Below, piece after piece: positions 24,229-35,911 of a stretch of DNA of 64,000 nucleotides. Source of the DNA: Sclerotiophoma versabilis (taxonomy: Eukaryota > Ascomycota > Dothideomycetes > Pleosporales > Didymellaceae); NCBI GenBank assembly GCA_012274445.1, contig JAAROD010000069.1:806001-870000 (forward strand). Direction: 5' to 3'. The notes below the pieces were generated by a model that saw only the letters and a program-made list of their open reading frames with translations, did no database searches and was not told the DNA's origin. The number at the start of each line of letters is the position of its first letter. Within the stretch, counting starts at the first letter, position 1. A program made the translations under genes and the position numbers.

Positions 24229-25793
24229 TCAAAGCCGTGCACGGGTCGAGTCTTTAACGAGCAACTGCCGCCTTGCCTTTTCGTTTTCCTCCCTCCACCA
24301 CTTCTTCCTGATCTCATGGCCCGCCATGAAGACGTCGAACCAGGTCTTGTCATAGGGTGGAAGCCTCCTCCCTGGCTGACCTGGGGCCGGCTCTCCAGCC
24401 AGCTTTCTCACGGTCTCGAAGTAGTGCTCAAAGTCTGGGTATATCAGGGTGAAGGCCGGGCCATCGCCCTTCTTCGCGATCCGGTCGCGCTCCCACCTCT
24501 GCTGCTCTTCAAGAGGCGGAAGGGAAGCGCGGCCGGCGAGGAGGCGGGCGGCGAGGACGGCCTGCCACTCGAAGATCTTGAAGGTGAGGCCTGCACCGAC
24601 GGCGCCGACGAAGAGCAGCGTTGGGTCGTTCTGGAAGACGACGTGCTGGTAGAGGCCCGGGACGCGGTTGTTGCGGACTCTGACGTTGGGCAGGAAGGGC
24701 AGGGACCAGGAGTAGCCCGTGCCGAAGATGAGCTCGTCGACGTCCTGGACGGACGAGCGGTCGGTGAAGTGTACGGTCCTCTGGCCGCTCGACGTGTCAA
24801 TGTGCGATATGGAGGGCTTCTGCGCTATGCCGGGGTGCTTGAATGCTTCGTCGCCGAAGTAGCCGTTCGCCTTGTGGCCGATGACGACGGCGTAGACGGG
24901 CGCCTTCGCGGCGCCAACGAGGTCGTACGCGATGTCTGCGCCGGAGACGGAGGCGCCGACAATAACGACTTTCTGCGTAGCGTCAGCGCATGCCACGACG
25001 GGCGGGCTGTGTGTTGCCAACCTTGCCCCGGTAGGCGTCGCGGCCACGGAACATCTTGCTGTGCTTGACGCTGCCCGGGTGCGCGCGCTCGAGTGCGGCC
25101 AGGCCGTCGATCTTGGGTATGTACGGGACGTGGAAGTGCCCGCTGGCCACCACCACGGCGTCGAAGCGCTCTTCCCACCACTCGTCCTCGCCCCGCACGT
25201 CGCCGTCGGTCCGCAAGACCAGCCGCCACTCGGCGCCGACCTTCTCCGCCAGCTCGACGCTGGTGTTGTACGCGACCAGCGCCTCGTAGCCCCTGCGACG
25301 CACCAGCGACTCGACGTAGCCGCGGACCACGGCGTGGCTGCGGAAGGGCGTGGCGGCGCCGTGCTTCGCGACGGACAGCCGGCTCCGCTGCTCGGGGATG
25401 GGCTCCTGCGAGAAGGACATGGCAAGGCTGTCGACGTTGGTCTCGAGGTACGGGTACACCGACGACTCGGCATGGCGGGCCTGCGCGCACTTGGCCCGTC
25501 GTGCGGGCAGCCGTGCAGGCGGTGGCAGCGCGACGTCGCCGGCACGCGTCGCGAGCGCGTCGAGCTGCTCGGGCTGCAGCCGCGGCGGCGGCGTCGTGTC
25601 GGGGAGCCTGTGGTGCCGTCAGCCCCGTCTCTCATCCAGCGTCCGCGCTCGGGGTCCCTTGCCAGCAGCCACCCGGCGCCTCTCGCCGCTCGAAGACGCG
25701 GATGACGTCAAAGCGCTGTTCCTGCGCAAGCGCGTCCATGGCGATGGCCCCCGAGGGACCGAGTCCGATCACTGCCACGCGCTTGACAGCCAT
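24229..25793 (-). CDS. Flavin-containing monooxygenase (FMO-like)
   Basis: Three exons, 25793-25663, 25607-25022 and 24972-24229, give 486 residues. Intron 1 (25608-25662, 55 nt) appears to be a GC-AG intron: donor GCAAGG, branch GCTGAC, acceptor CACAG. It restores the frame across an in-frame stop and joins GGCW to LPDTTPPP. Intron 2 (24973-25021, 49 nt) runs GTTGGC to ACGCAG. The FAD Rossmann motif is VIGLGPSG (residues 8-15). VVVASGHFHVPYIP and KHSKMFRGRDAYRGK give the FMO fingerprint, followed at once by the NADP motif VVIVGASVSG. ELIFGTGY is the late FMO motif. The reaction would be NADPH-dependent oxygenation of a nucleophilic N or S centre. The gene is much GC-richer than its neighbours. 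Confidence 0.88.
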
Positions 25794-26412
25794 TGATTGT
25801 GTCGAGCGCTGTCTGCCACGAAGCACAGTCTGTCATGCACACGGGATGCGAGACTCTTCGAAATGCCCTAGGAGGCCCGCACGCCTGATAAGAGGAAAGC
25901 GTCGCCTGGCGTCAGCACATCATTTCGCCCGCCGCCCCGTGCCATCCTCCGCCATGCCTGCTGTGTAGAGACCACCTCCCCACTCCCCTCCCCTGGCACC
26001 CACCTGGCCTGGCTGGGAGAGACGCCCATCTTGCCCCGTTCGACCCTGCCATGTTTGCGACATTGTTTCCAGAATGGCGCCATCCCAAGCACGCTAGTCT
26101 CAATTCGCTTGGCCCTATCAACTGCACCCCTCCACACCGTGACCATCCCGTACACAACTCGTGCGTTCAACTGAACTGCAAGGATCCTCGTGAGCGAAGT
26201 ATCAGTATTGCCATGTGGGTCATGGCCGACAGATCATAATGGTCGCAGTCGGTATGTTCTTCGCCATCGTGCAGGAAATGGTGTATGTATTGTACAATCG
26301 AAGAGCGCTAAGAAAGTGGAAAGAGGAAGGTGGCAGGAAACCATGGCTGTACACGCCGTGAGAAGGATCATCTTCCGAATCTTGTCCGACATAAAGATTA
26401 GGGTCGCTATAA
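25794..26412. other. Intergenic, no supported gene
   Basis: Upstream of the FMO gene and downstream of Pus4. Short overlapping frames only. Confidence 0.4.
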
Positions 26413-27563
26413 TCACGCCACGGCGTCTTCGACTGGTTGTGCTGCTGTTTCTTGAACAGGTCCGCCCGGAGCTGGCTTCCGGCTCCATTTGCCCTTGTAT
26501 TTGCCGCCTTGCTGCTTAATTCTCTCTTGCTTAGTATCAGCGATATACCCTCCTCGAAATCTCTGTCTTGGCCTTTCGCTCTGTTCTGCAGCTTTCTTCT
26601 GTCTTGTCTCCTCACTACGGCCATTTATGTGTCCTGTAACTACCGGATTCGCAGCTACCCAAGATTCCAGCAGAGGTTGCATCTTCGGACCCCATATCTC
26701 TTCGCCAGCATCAAGGTCGGCATATGTGATCGCCGCCTTCATATCCAGCGACTCAGGCGGATCAGAGGTTGTAAAGGTCGCTTGTCGTGTGCGTAATAAT
26801 GTCGCCATGTGAGATCTCGACTGACAAACAATGCCGAGATCGTGCGCAAAGCTCCGAACATAGAATCCAGAACAAACAGTAAGACGTATACGCGCAGCTG
26901 GTGCAGCCGCTGGCTCTTCTTCTCCAGGATAACTAAACATGTGCTGGCCAGGCTCGTACCACTCAAGCAGTGTGCACTCATCGACATGCATCTCCCTGCT
27001 TTCCAGCTGCCTCGGAAGCTCCTGGCCATCACGTGCATACTCGCAAGCCTTCTTACCGTTGATCTTCAAGGCCGAGTAAATAGGCGGGGCCTGCAAGATG
27101 TCGCCCCGGAACTGCGCAAGCTTCGCCTCCACCAATGTTTGGGTAACATGCGCGCAGTGTGCTCGCTCAGCAACCACGCCTGTGCAGTCATATGAGTCTG
27201 TACTTGCACCAAAAAGCACCGTCGTCTCGTAAGACTTGGTGCAGGCGAGGTACCTTTGCAGCTGCTTCGTGCCTCGACCGATGCCCACGATGAGGACACC
27301 TGCAGCTAGTGGGTCCAACGTGCCGCCGTGACCCATCTTGAAAACTTGATCATCACTTTTGCTAGTCCGTTTGGGCTGATGGTGTAAGAGTGGTGCAAAT
27401 GTCTGAGATGGTGCGAAAGTAGCTTGGAGTTTTTCAAGCACATCTGCAGACGAGACGTTGGCCGGTTTGGCGACGGCTACCCGTGGTCAGCAGTCAGGCG
27501 TAGAATGCCCGAATAACAATTCTCACCGAATATTCCTTCAAGGACTGTCTCTTTGGACTCCAT
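26413..27563 (-). CDS. pus4: tRNA pseudouridine-55 synthase (TruB/Pus4 family)
   Basis: Exons 27563-27527 and 27476-26413 encode 366 residues. The 50-nt intron (GTGAGA to GGTAG) falls after residue 12 and joins EGIF to AVAKPANV. The N-terminus GIFAVAKPANVSSADVLEKL is the TruB start. GHGGTLDPLAAGVL carries the catalytic Asp (D67). Further family segments are KSYETTVLFGASTDSYDCTG, APPIYSALKINGKKACEYAR and GFYVRSFAHDLG. The C-terminal 70 residues are basic and Arg/Lys/Gln-rich, likely RNA contacts rather than a PUA domain. Yeast Pus4 makes pseudouridine-55 in the T-loop of cytosolic and mitochondrial tRNAs and also acts on some mRNAs. The short first exon is a common place for an annotation error. 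Confidence 0.92.
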
Positions 27564-27851
27564 CTGGGAATGTGAACGGCTGATGTGCGGAACGTCACGG
27601 TCAAAGGTAAAGTTTCGTGTCGTCTCTCGACGCTAATGCCGTATCCGGCTAGCTTGCCCCTGGGCTTGCTTACTGGGGCTTTGAATTATTGCTCAAATAC
27701 ATCTCATGATGTACATGAACATGAGTCTAACTAACGCTTATACGCTGAAAAGAAATGCTGCACACTATGCAACTCTACACTCTAAAAAACAAACTCCAAA
27801 CCAGTGCATATCGCCCAAGCTCCTGCCCGATAATGCCAATGCACGCTTTCA

Positions 27852-30800
27852 TTAATTCACATCTGAACTCCCATCACTGATTCTTTTGACCAACGTGGAC
27901 AACTTCGGCCACAGTTCTGGTATCCTGAAAGGCTTAGAGATTGCATCGTCCATGCCGGCCGCCAGAGCCTGTTCCACTTGCTCCATACGCGCATTTGCAC
28001 TGACTGCCAGAATGGGTAACCTGGTGTGAGCTTCAGGTGGCGGAGACGTCTTCGGTATGTTGGGCTCGTGAAAAGAAGATGTTTGACTGACATATGACGC
28101 CGTGAGCATTCTCGATAGTCCAAGGGACACGTCTTGTGGCGGAGCTAGTAGGCCTTGTGCTTCGTACTCGCGGATCCTCCGAGCACAGGTAAGCCCATCC
28201 ATGATGGGCATCTCGATATCCATCAGTATAATGTCGACATCGTAGAGGGTCGGCGTCGTGAAGTACTCTTCTTCCTCTTTCTCCTCAGCGGTGTTGTCGT
28301 GGACATTCTTTGGTGTGCCTCGCCAGTACACACTACCCTTGAGCCAGTCCAGGGCTTGTTGACCATCGCCCGCGACGCTGATGTTCCATCCAAACTTGGC
28401 CAGTTGCTTTTTGAGCACCTTCTGGTTGACGAGGTTATCCTCGACTATCAGAATGTTGAGTTTCACCCTCCTCATAATTTCATCGGTGCTTTCTGTACGT
28501 TGTGGACCCGGTCGAACCTTCAACGATTGGCCAGCCGGTGGGGTAGCCTTGCGCGTGCTGACGAAGAATGCGAACGTTGAGCCAACGTCTGGATCCGAAG
28601 AGACACCTATCGCACCACCCTGGAGGGTTGCAAGGGATTTGGAGATGAACAACCCCAATCCAGAACCCCCATATTTTACATGCGTACGAGGAGTGGCCTG
28701 AGAAAATCTCGAAAATAACTTTTTTTGCTCCTCGTAAGTCATACCACAGCCAGTGTCTTGAACTTTTAGCCAAAGATAGGCAAGTTCTCCATCACTCCAA
28801 TCAGCGCTGCTGATCAAATCATTTGCCTGGTTTTCGGAATGGGTGAAAGTTATTGAATCCCAGATTTTCGGTGGTCGCATCCGAGAAGCTCCCAAAGTGA
28901 CTGTGATCTTGCGGATCGGTCGGTCCTTGGTGAACTTGATCGCATTCGTCCTGCAAGCGGTCAGTAAGCACTGGAATGTTCGTAGTTGCCACCTACAGGA
29001 GGTTGATCAGGACTTGGAGCAGACGCGATGGATCCATCATGACCCAGTCGTAACCTTCAAACGTTGGATCCTTCCGAAACTCAAGCTTGATGTCCATTTG
29101 ACTACACTCCACATCGAACATTTTCAGCGCTTCAGACACAACCACAGAAGACTGTACGCGCACGGGCGTGATTAGAATGAGGTTCGAGTCCAACTTTGAA
29201 AGTGTAAGAACATCGTCAATGACACGCTTTTGGTGTAGCGAGCATGAAACGATGGTTTGCAACGAGTCCATGCTTGTCGCAACCTCTTCCTGTATCTTCT
29301 CAAAGTTCACACCGCCGACCGCAGTCTCTATGTCGTGCAAAGGCAGTCCTTCTAGCGATGCTATCACTGAGTCGGCGCATTGCACTACCGCAGATAGTGG
29401 GTTCCGAAGCTCATGGGATGTCATGTCAATGAAACTGCCTTCCGTCAGTGAATGCTGAAACCTCGCGACATTCCGTGCCATACTTTTCCTGTTGTCGCTT
29501 CGCTTCCAGGGCTTCTTCTGTTCTCTGTCTTTGTACTGTCTCTGCCCATTTGAATTGCTGATCAAGTTAATTCAATGCCACCTTCTTTCAGTATGTAGGA
29601 CTCACCGAAATATCAAATAGTGTACCCATGATACCTGTAAAATGTCAGTGTCCGCACATGACTTTGAAAATACACGGCTTACTGATGACTTTGCCATTCT
29701 CGTCGAGCTCTGGATAATTTGAGCTTTGCACCCAGATATTCGAGACGATACCCTCCCGGTTTACCCATGTCTTCTTAAGTCGAAATTGTACGCCATCTGA
29801 TTTCTCCCCAGTCAGCATTCGTGACCAGTCATCTCGCACTTTTTTAAGATCTTCATCCGCAACAAAGCTGAGCCACTCGACCTCGCCAAGGGGCTGGTGC
29901 GGGTGTCCCGTAAGTTCGAAGAATTGATCGTTGGCGTAATTCATGCCTTTGATCTTGTCAGCGTTGAGCGAGATCATCTTGAGGAGACTTACCTTGCCCC
30001 GGGACAAAAATATAGATAGCGATGGGACACAGCTGTGCAAATCTTGCAAACTTCTGCTCCGATATGCGCGCTCGCTCAAGCGCCTCTACACGCATCTGGG
30101 CAGCCTCTTGGGACTTTTTCTGTGCCATGATATCAATCGTGTTCCCAGCAATACTGATCAGATTTCCTTCATCGTCGAAGATTGGGACGCACGCCGAAAG
30201 GACCCATTGCGCAGGGTCGTCTGAGCCAGGAGCTGCTTTCCATCTCATTTCAAAGGTTACATGGTTGCCAGAAGCCAGGGTGTTCCACATGGACATGACA
30301 ATGGGTTGATCGTCAGGATACACAAGGTCCATGAACGAGAAATTAGCATGGGCTGGTAGATTCCGCGGATGTGACGAGAGCCGATACCATGCCTCATTAG
30401 CATGAATTAACTTCCCCTCCGTGTTGTACTCAAAGACTCCGACATCCGACAGTTCCATCATGGTCTGGAGTCCCTCCCAACGTGCCGTCAGATTGGTTCG
30501 AGGCAGCGTGTCCCTCACCAAAGATTTGTCGACTTTCATCTTTTGTAACACCTCCTCTTTCGAGAGATGATATACGCGACCCCAATTGCTCACGTTCGGC
30601 TTCACGATCGCCTCCTTTTCTTCTTCTGGTAAGAAACCGTCCCGTTTGTCTTCCTCTTTCTGTAGGACTTCTGCGGCTCTGATCACCTTCCATGTCCGGT
30701 TCTTCCCCGCTTCCTGTGAAGACCATCTCTTTCCTCGAAACTCATATTGCCGCGTGTAATCACCGAGAGCTTGCGCCCAAGATCTGAACAGTAGTGCTGC

Positions 30801-30980
30801 CCGGTTTTGCTCTTCAACAAGTCCTTTGAAGCCTCCCCTCCGAAAAGCTTCATTGCAGAATACGAAGACAAATTCAAGCTCCTCCTGGCTGATTTTGATC
30901 ACAAAGGTTGGAATGGGGTCGGATTCCAGTGTCTCCAGGTCCAGCAACGTTGTTCGAGGGGACTCCGAGCTTGACGACAT
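27852..30980 (-). CDS. PAS-containing hybrid histidine kinase with receiver domain
   Basis: Six exons: 30980-29993, 29946-29683, 29634-29606, 29557-29484, 29434-28997 and 28950-27852, total 963 residues. The introns are 46-51 nt and all phases agree. The 29-nt exon 3 is unusually small. PAS domains lie at about residues 180-300 (LSDVGVFEYNTEGKLIHANEAWYRL) and 310-425 (joined across intron 1 to NYANDQFFELTGHP). The HisKA H-box FIDMTSHELRNPL carries the phospho-acceptor H459. The ATPase has LINLLTNAIKFT, DTGCGM and GGSGLGLFISK. The receiver has VEDN and LMDIEMPIMDG (D842), and its middle carries an extra acidic loop. No membrane segment, so a soluble sensor that would signal through a histidine phosphotransfer protein. 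Ligand unknown. Confidence 0.9.
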
Positions 30981-31891
30981 GCCGATCCCTCTCCGATACC
31001 CTCAATTGCCTTGCGCCTCAGCTCATTCGCTTGCAGAAAGAATAAAGGCTGGTATCCAGAGTAGCGCTACTGGCGACAACGCCGTCAACTTGGGGTTTTG
31101 GCAAAATATCGAGATGTGTGAATTCGAATGTACACGAGGCGAAAGTCTCAACCTTGTGGCGCGTGCCAATCGCTACGCATGCCGGCTTGCTTGGTTCGCC
31201 ACTTAACAACTAGTCTAGATGGCAACCGCGCACTTGCAACCTGAATAAAGACAACAATCGCAATGGACCAACTCTTAGGATGTCGCCGACAGGGGATTGT
31301 TAATAGAACGCGGTTGACCTGGCCGACATGTTCTGGAAGGTCTAGCCGCCCCCTCCAAGGGCTCGCCGCCACTCGCATATTTCCTTCAGAAGCCCCGTTC
31401 GTTCTAGACGGTTGCGTTTGCGTTCCAGTCGCAGCTCAACCGGAGACGACAGTGAGGGCTGATGTCATAATGTTCGGCACACAGCACTCGTGGGAGACGA
31501 AGCGTGGTGGAAGCCGATTAGTCATGTTTCTTGATTGGCTTGATTGCCGAAATACGGGTCGGATCGGATAGATCTCGGTGGTGTTCGCCCAAGACATCGT
31601 GAGACTTATACTTGCTTGCGTAGCTTCTCCAATTTGAGTCTGTCTTAAGGCTCCAGCACCAAAGGTCAGTCCAGGTTGTCTAAGTATCCTTGCCTTCTTT
31701 CTTGATGTTTTAGTTGGTCGACCCGGGTAAATTTGTTACCCTTAGGCCACTACACACATACCAGAGGTAGCCGCCTACCAAAGCGCTACAGGATTTTAAC
31801 GAGCGAACCATGGCGAACCATGGGGCATCGCTTGTAGTGAGACGAAGCAAAAGCGTTGTCCCAGGAGGAGTTAGTCATTTAGGACCATGAC
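30981..31891. other. Upstream region of the histidine kinase, no supported gene
   Basis: Only short overlapping frames, no domain, no repeat. It should contain the kinase promoter. Confidence 0.4.
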
Positions 31892-32240
31892 TTAGGACAA
31901 GACAAGTACATCTAGAAACTTGCCAAGACCATATGCTCCAACCCTATCACAGCACAAGTCATTGTTTCCCAACGCCCAAACTTCCTCTCCTCTTGGTGGT
32001 CCATCTATCCTCAGCAGATATCTGCTCCGAATACCCTTACCGCCATACAACTCTTTTTTACTATCGACAAAGCTTCTATCTTCCACGCGATATCCGCGCT
32101 TGCGATGCTGCGTCCACCAAGATAGCAGCGCCGTTGACTTGATTTGGAAAACAATAGGTCCATGTACGGCAAGTTTCAAAACAAGCCCCACTCACCAAAG
32201 CTATCAAGCTGCCGACAAGGGCCTGAAGTAACACGTTCAT
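31892..32240 (-). CDS. Possible small secreted or membrane-associated protein (weak model)
   Basis: A start at 32240 opens with a hydrophobic, signal-like stretch (MNVLLQALVGSLIAL) that runs directly into a GTGAGT donor at about 32195. An acceptor GACGCAG near 32109 would join it in phase to an open frame ending at 31892 (HRKRGYRVEDRS ... KFLDVLVLS), about 84 residues. If spliced this way, the basic HRKR just after the hydrophobic stretch could be a Kex2-type site. There is no good branch point, no family match that I recognise and no conservation evidence. An unspliced alternative also reads on from the signal-like start (GACFETCRTWTYC) and stops after 54 codons. Confidence 0.25.
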
Positions 32241-33138
32241 GCGGGGTAGTTGGCTAAAAGAACTACGGGCCGTGAGCGACACCTTCAAGGAACTGAGCAT
32301 TTATTCTGAGTTCGCCGCTTAGACAGCGAGTTCCATGCAGTAGTGCACTGCAGATCGTACCAGTCTCAAGCCTTGCAGTATATATGCTTTGTTGATTGAT
32401 GTCAATCTTCGACAGCTTGAATGTATCTGGTAGCATGGCAGCTTCTGACAACAGCAGAAAGGTGCTGGTTCCACTGCTGACTGTGCGCTGTAAGGAGACA
32501 ATTCGTAACGGATACGATACTGCCTCAAAAGAAAATTCGTGTTGATGATCATTTACCGGAGTCGCCTTCGGAGTGATGAGAGTTGAATTGACGTGGTTGA
32601 CGGCTAAAGACTCCCGACGCTAGCGAAGGGGCTGTAGTAACTTTGGTTGTGACATCATTTCGACGCAGTTTCTTTCCTTCAACGCAACCTCAGAACTTTT
32701 ACAATAGTCATTTCCGCGTCTCGGTTTAAGACAATCGATAACGCTCAGCAGAATGTCAAATAAACGTTCAACAAAACGTACAACAAACGAATTGCTATCC
32801 GAATACAGTTTCGCTAAGCTTTCTCAGTAACGCTCAAGAGGCTTGACCGATGTTCCCCGTCATTCAATGTGCACTGACTAGAAAAGCGTCATTGTGATTC
32901 GCACGCTACAGAAGGATAGTAGACCGAAGGATCCGCAGGTGTGAGACTACCACGGGTAGTGACTTCACTCTATGTCATTGTTTGCGGAGAGAAGAGATGG
33001 GTTCTCGAACTTCAAATAGTTGAGATGTCTTTGTTCGCACATTTACTACTGTCCTGCACTTCCTAACTCTGTGTCCACTTCCGCCCAAAAGATTTTGCAA
33101 CCTAGCTACGATTTTACACGGCCGAGATCGCGATCATC
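32241..33138. other. Intergenic, no supported gene
   Basis: About 0.9 kb upstream of the formate/nitrite transporter. No gene, repeat or clear regulatory motif seen. Confidence 0.4.
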
Positions 33139-34026
33139 ATGTCTGAAGAAGGCGAACACAAGACGCTGGCGCCGCCGAAGATGACTTCCGAAGTTGATGC
33201 CCACACACCGGTCGAAATGCTTCGCCTTGCTGAACAAGCCGGTGTAGCAAAAGCGAACCTCAGCTGGCTCGACCTCATCATCAAGTCTTTCCTTGGCGGT
33301 GTCTTCATCTCGCTCGGCGCGGCCTTTGACCTAGTCGTCGCGGGCGGAGCACCTGGTCTCCGCGCCAGCAATCCAGCCATTGCGACAATGCTCGCCGCCT
33401 TCGCCTTCCCCATCGGTTTCGTCATAATCATGTTGTTCAACGTCGAATTGTGCACAAGCAACATGTTCGTCATGGCATACTCGACACTCCGCCGCCGGAC
33501 GACCATCTACGACCTGCTCAAGAATTGGATTGTGAGCTATGTATTCAACATCGCGGGTTGCTTGTTTTATGCCGGAGTGCTATGCTACTGGTCCGACACG
33601 TTGTCTTCGAGCGCGCAGAAGGACTACGCTGCCACACAGGCCAATGGTCGTGTCAATGTTAACTGGGGATACAACGTCACTCGTGGTATCATGTGCAATT
33701 GGCTTGTGGCGATTGCTTTCATGTTCTTCACTGAGGGACGCGACCTGCTCTCCAAGATTGTTGGTATCTGGATTGCCATCTGGACGTTTGTTGCTATGGG
33801 GTACCAACATTCCATCGCCAACTACCTTCTTGTGCCGATTGGCATGTTTTATGGAACAGACTTTGGTGTTGGCAAGTTCATCTGGGCTAGTTGCATACCA
33901 GTTACCATTGGTAACATTATAGGTGGTGCTTTCTTCGGTGCGTTTGCCATGTGGATGGTATATGGCAGGCACGAGTTGTCTGTGAAGGAGCTCGAAAGGC
34001 AGCACAACTACGCCGATAGGGTGTAA
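33139..34026 (+). CDS. Formate/nitrite transporter (FNT family)
   Basis: Intronless, 295 residues, the usual FNT size. Six membrane helices can be followed. The first is SFLGGVFISLGAAFDLVVAGG, a typical FNT signature, and the broken helix region is LFNVELCTSNMFVMAYS. The central pore histidine is in AMGYQHSIANYLLVPIG (H224). Termini are short and cytosolic. FNT proteins are pentameric channels that move formate, nitrite or related small monovalent anions with protons across the plasma membrane; Aspergillus NitA is a nitrite-specific example. The substrate here cannot be told. It has no nitrate or nitrite reductase neighbour, so it is not part of a nitrate cluster in this window. Confidence 0.93.
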   Translation: MSEEGEHKTLAPPKMTSEVDAHTPVEMLRLAEQAGVAKANLSWLDLIIKSFLGGVFISLGAAFDLVVAGGAPGLRASNPAIATMLAAFAFPIGFVIIMLFNVELCTSNMFVMAYSTLRRRTTIYDLLKNWIVSYVFNIAGCLFYAGVLCYWSDTLSSSAQKDYAATQANGRVNVNWGYNVTRGIMCNWLVAIAFMFFTEGRDLLSKIVGIWIAIWTFVAMGYQHSIANYLLVPIGMFYGTDFGVGKFIWASCIPVTIGNIIGGAFFGAFAMWMVYGRHELSVKELERQHNYADRV

Positions 34027-34898
34027 AGGCTTCGAGCGGACGATGTGGGAGCATACTCCAATTTCCCGATTTGCTGCATCTTAGCGCCTCATAGCTCTTT
34101 CTTTATCGCCGCAATACCATGGGCATATTAATATAATGTTTTATCACCATTTTCGAAAAGATTTCATGCTCCGTATGCAAGTAGGCTGTAAGCTAGCGAC
34201 GTGCTGAGAAAGACCGAAAATATCGGCTCAACGGATTCACAGCCGGAAATGATATAGGTTGGGTTTATCATAACACGGCAAGCCACGTTACAATGCAGAT
34301 ATAATATAATCCCCGACCTTTATCAGGTCGTCTCTGATATCATTTCATTGCACATTCAGAGCCAAGTATCTTCAGTCTTAGAATCTTACAGTTTTTCTTT
34401 CTCTTAATATGTCGTGGCAGCAGGCGAGATCGTACTGTTGCACATGTAATTTAATCCTAAGTCTGGAAATCCTGTAATTCAATTCATAGTCATGTCCAGA
34501 GATATTAATTCGTTGAATTTATATCGCCAGCATTCTGCATGCTTCATCACGGCATCAAGTTCTGAAAAGCAGTGGAAATGGAATCTTATCTACGATCAAG
34601 CAGTTTCAGGGCTCACAAACCCTCACCCATTATTCTAATGTCACTCTTGCAATGCACAACGTGATTCTCAAATTTTTTTCTATTCGCAAGACTTCAGATA
34701 CTGATGATGGTAACCCAAACGTCGCAGCACTGTCTTCATACCGCTCTATCTAACCTGGTCATCAAGATGTCAACACCCCAAGAAGTCGGTTCAAATACCG
34801 CTTTCCTTGTGACTTGTGCCAGGCTTCTATCTCTATCTACACAAAGAGCAGACTCAGCGAATGCTCTATGTTGTTGTAGTAGCGGCGCCATTCCAAGA
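34027..34898. other. Intergenic, AT-richer, no supported gene
   Basis: 3' region of the transporter and of the orphan gene, which converge. Slightly AT-rich but without the CpA depletion of the RIP'd block. No gene seen. Confidence 0.4.
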
Positions 34899-35354
34899 TC
34901 AAAACCTATACGGCTCATTTAGATCTAGTTTAGCCCAGTCGTCACTAACATAGACGCGGTCATTCTTGAGAGGAAATGTCAAGCCAGGCGTATTCCAATC
35001 GTGTTTACGTGGCCACAGATCCTGCCTACCGCTGCGGCTCTGGGGTGATGTGCCCCTACAGCGGCAGCAACGGTTATCCTTGCCGCCATCTAGGGTGTTA
35101 GGGCTGCTCAGGCGGTAGCCGTAATTGCTCATATCAAAGGTCATTTGCTGGTAGGTCTTTTTCTTGCCTGGATTAGCGCAGAATCGATTCTCTGTTGGAT
35201 TGTTTTGCTGACGCGCCCAGTACTGGTTGCACAAAAGGAGTTCCCACTTCCCGTGCTCCAAGAACTGCTTCTCGGGGAGGGGAATGGGGCGGCCTTGTTC
35301 GTCGTATCCGCGGTGCGCGCACTGACTGCCAGTCCAAAAGATCCATTCGCACAT
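34899..35354 (-). CDS. Cys-rich orphan protein of unknown function
   Basis: Intronless, 151 residues, starting MCEWIFWTGSQCAHRG. There is no signal peptide or membrane segment. Cys2, Cys12 and His14, then LLLCNQYW and NRFCANPGKKK, suggest a small metal-binding N-terminal module. NRCCRCRGTS forms a second Cys cluster. The rest is hydrophilic and rich in Arg, Asp and Trp, ending in DDWAKLDLNEPYRF. Many filamentous ascomycetes carry small proteins of unknown role that begin MCxW followed by a C-x-H pair; I place it loosely with them from memory. Codon use looks protein-like and there is a clean stop. It is convergent with the transporter. Confidence 0.6.
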   Translation of the reverse strand: MCEWIFWTGSQCAHRGYDEQGRPIPLPEKQFLEHGKWELLLCNQYWARQQNNPTENRFCANPGKKKTYQQMTFDMSNYGYRLSSPNTLDGGKDNRCCRCRGTSPQSRSGRQDLWPRKHDWNTPGLTFPLKNDRVYVSDDWAKLDLNEPYRF

Positions 35355-35911
35355 GATGTTGTGTATTGCTGTTTTTGATTAGGGTACATTTATTTGTCGT
35401 AGTGGGATTGGGTAGTGTTATTCGTGTTGTGAATAACCAAAAGCAGGAGATTTGGGAGTTGACTATATAACTAGGGAATGATGGTGAATGACTCCCAGTC
35501 TCGTTGTGAGAGTGAAGTGTCGAGATCGTGATCGCATGATGTCCATTGACCGTGAAAGCTGATCCTGTTATCATGAACACAATACACTTCCGGGACTGCT
35601 TTAGTGAAAACCTACTTTGCGGCCATCAATGGATCACTGTAACAATCGAATCAGTGATCTACAGCCACACACAAAAACTTGGCTCAGACTGAGCAGTGCA
35701 ACACATTGTTCAAGGACACTTCCAGATTGAGACAGTGTCTGGTCGCGATTAAGAGACTTGAATTGTGCTGGATGAAGTATTGATTGAAAGGAATTGGATA
35801 AATAAGTTAGAACGTTGAGTAGATGAAGGTGTTTGGTCTTATGCGCTGATCGAGTCAGCTCAACTGGTTTGGACATCGACCCAGACACATACCTGTAGTT
35901 GGGCAGTAAAA
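35355..35911. other. Intergenic, no supported gene
   Basis: Upstream of the Cys-rich orphan and downstream of the MTP18-like gene. One minus-strand frame at 35634-35915 has no features and was not accepted. Confidence 0.4.

Noticed and set aside
25093..25968. 291-codon Arg/Ala-rich plus-strand frame over the FMO gene
   Set aside because: GC-rich antisense shadow with no structure.
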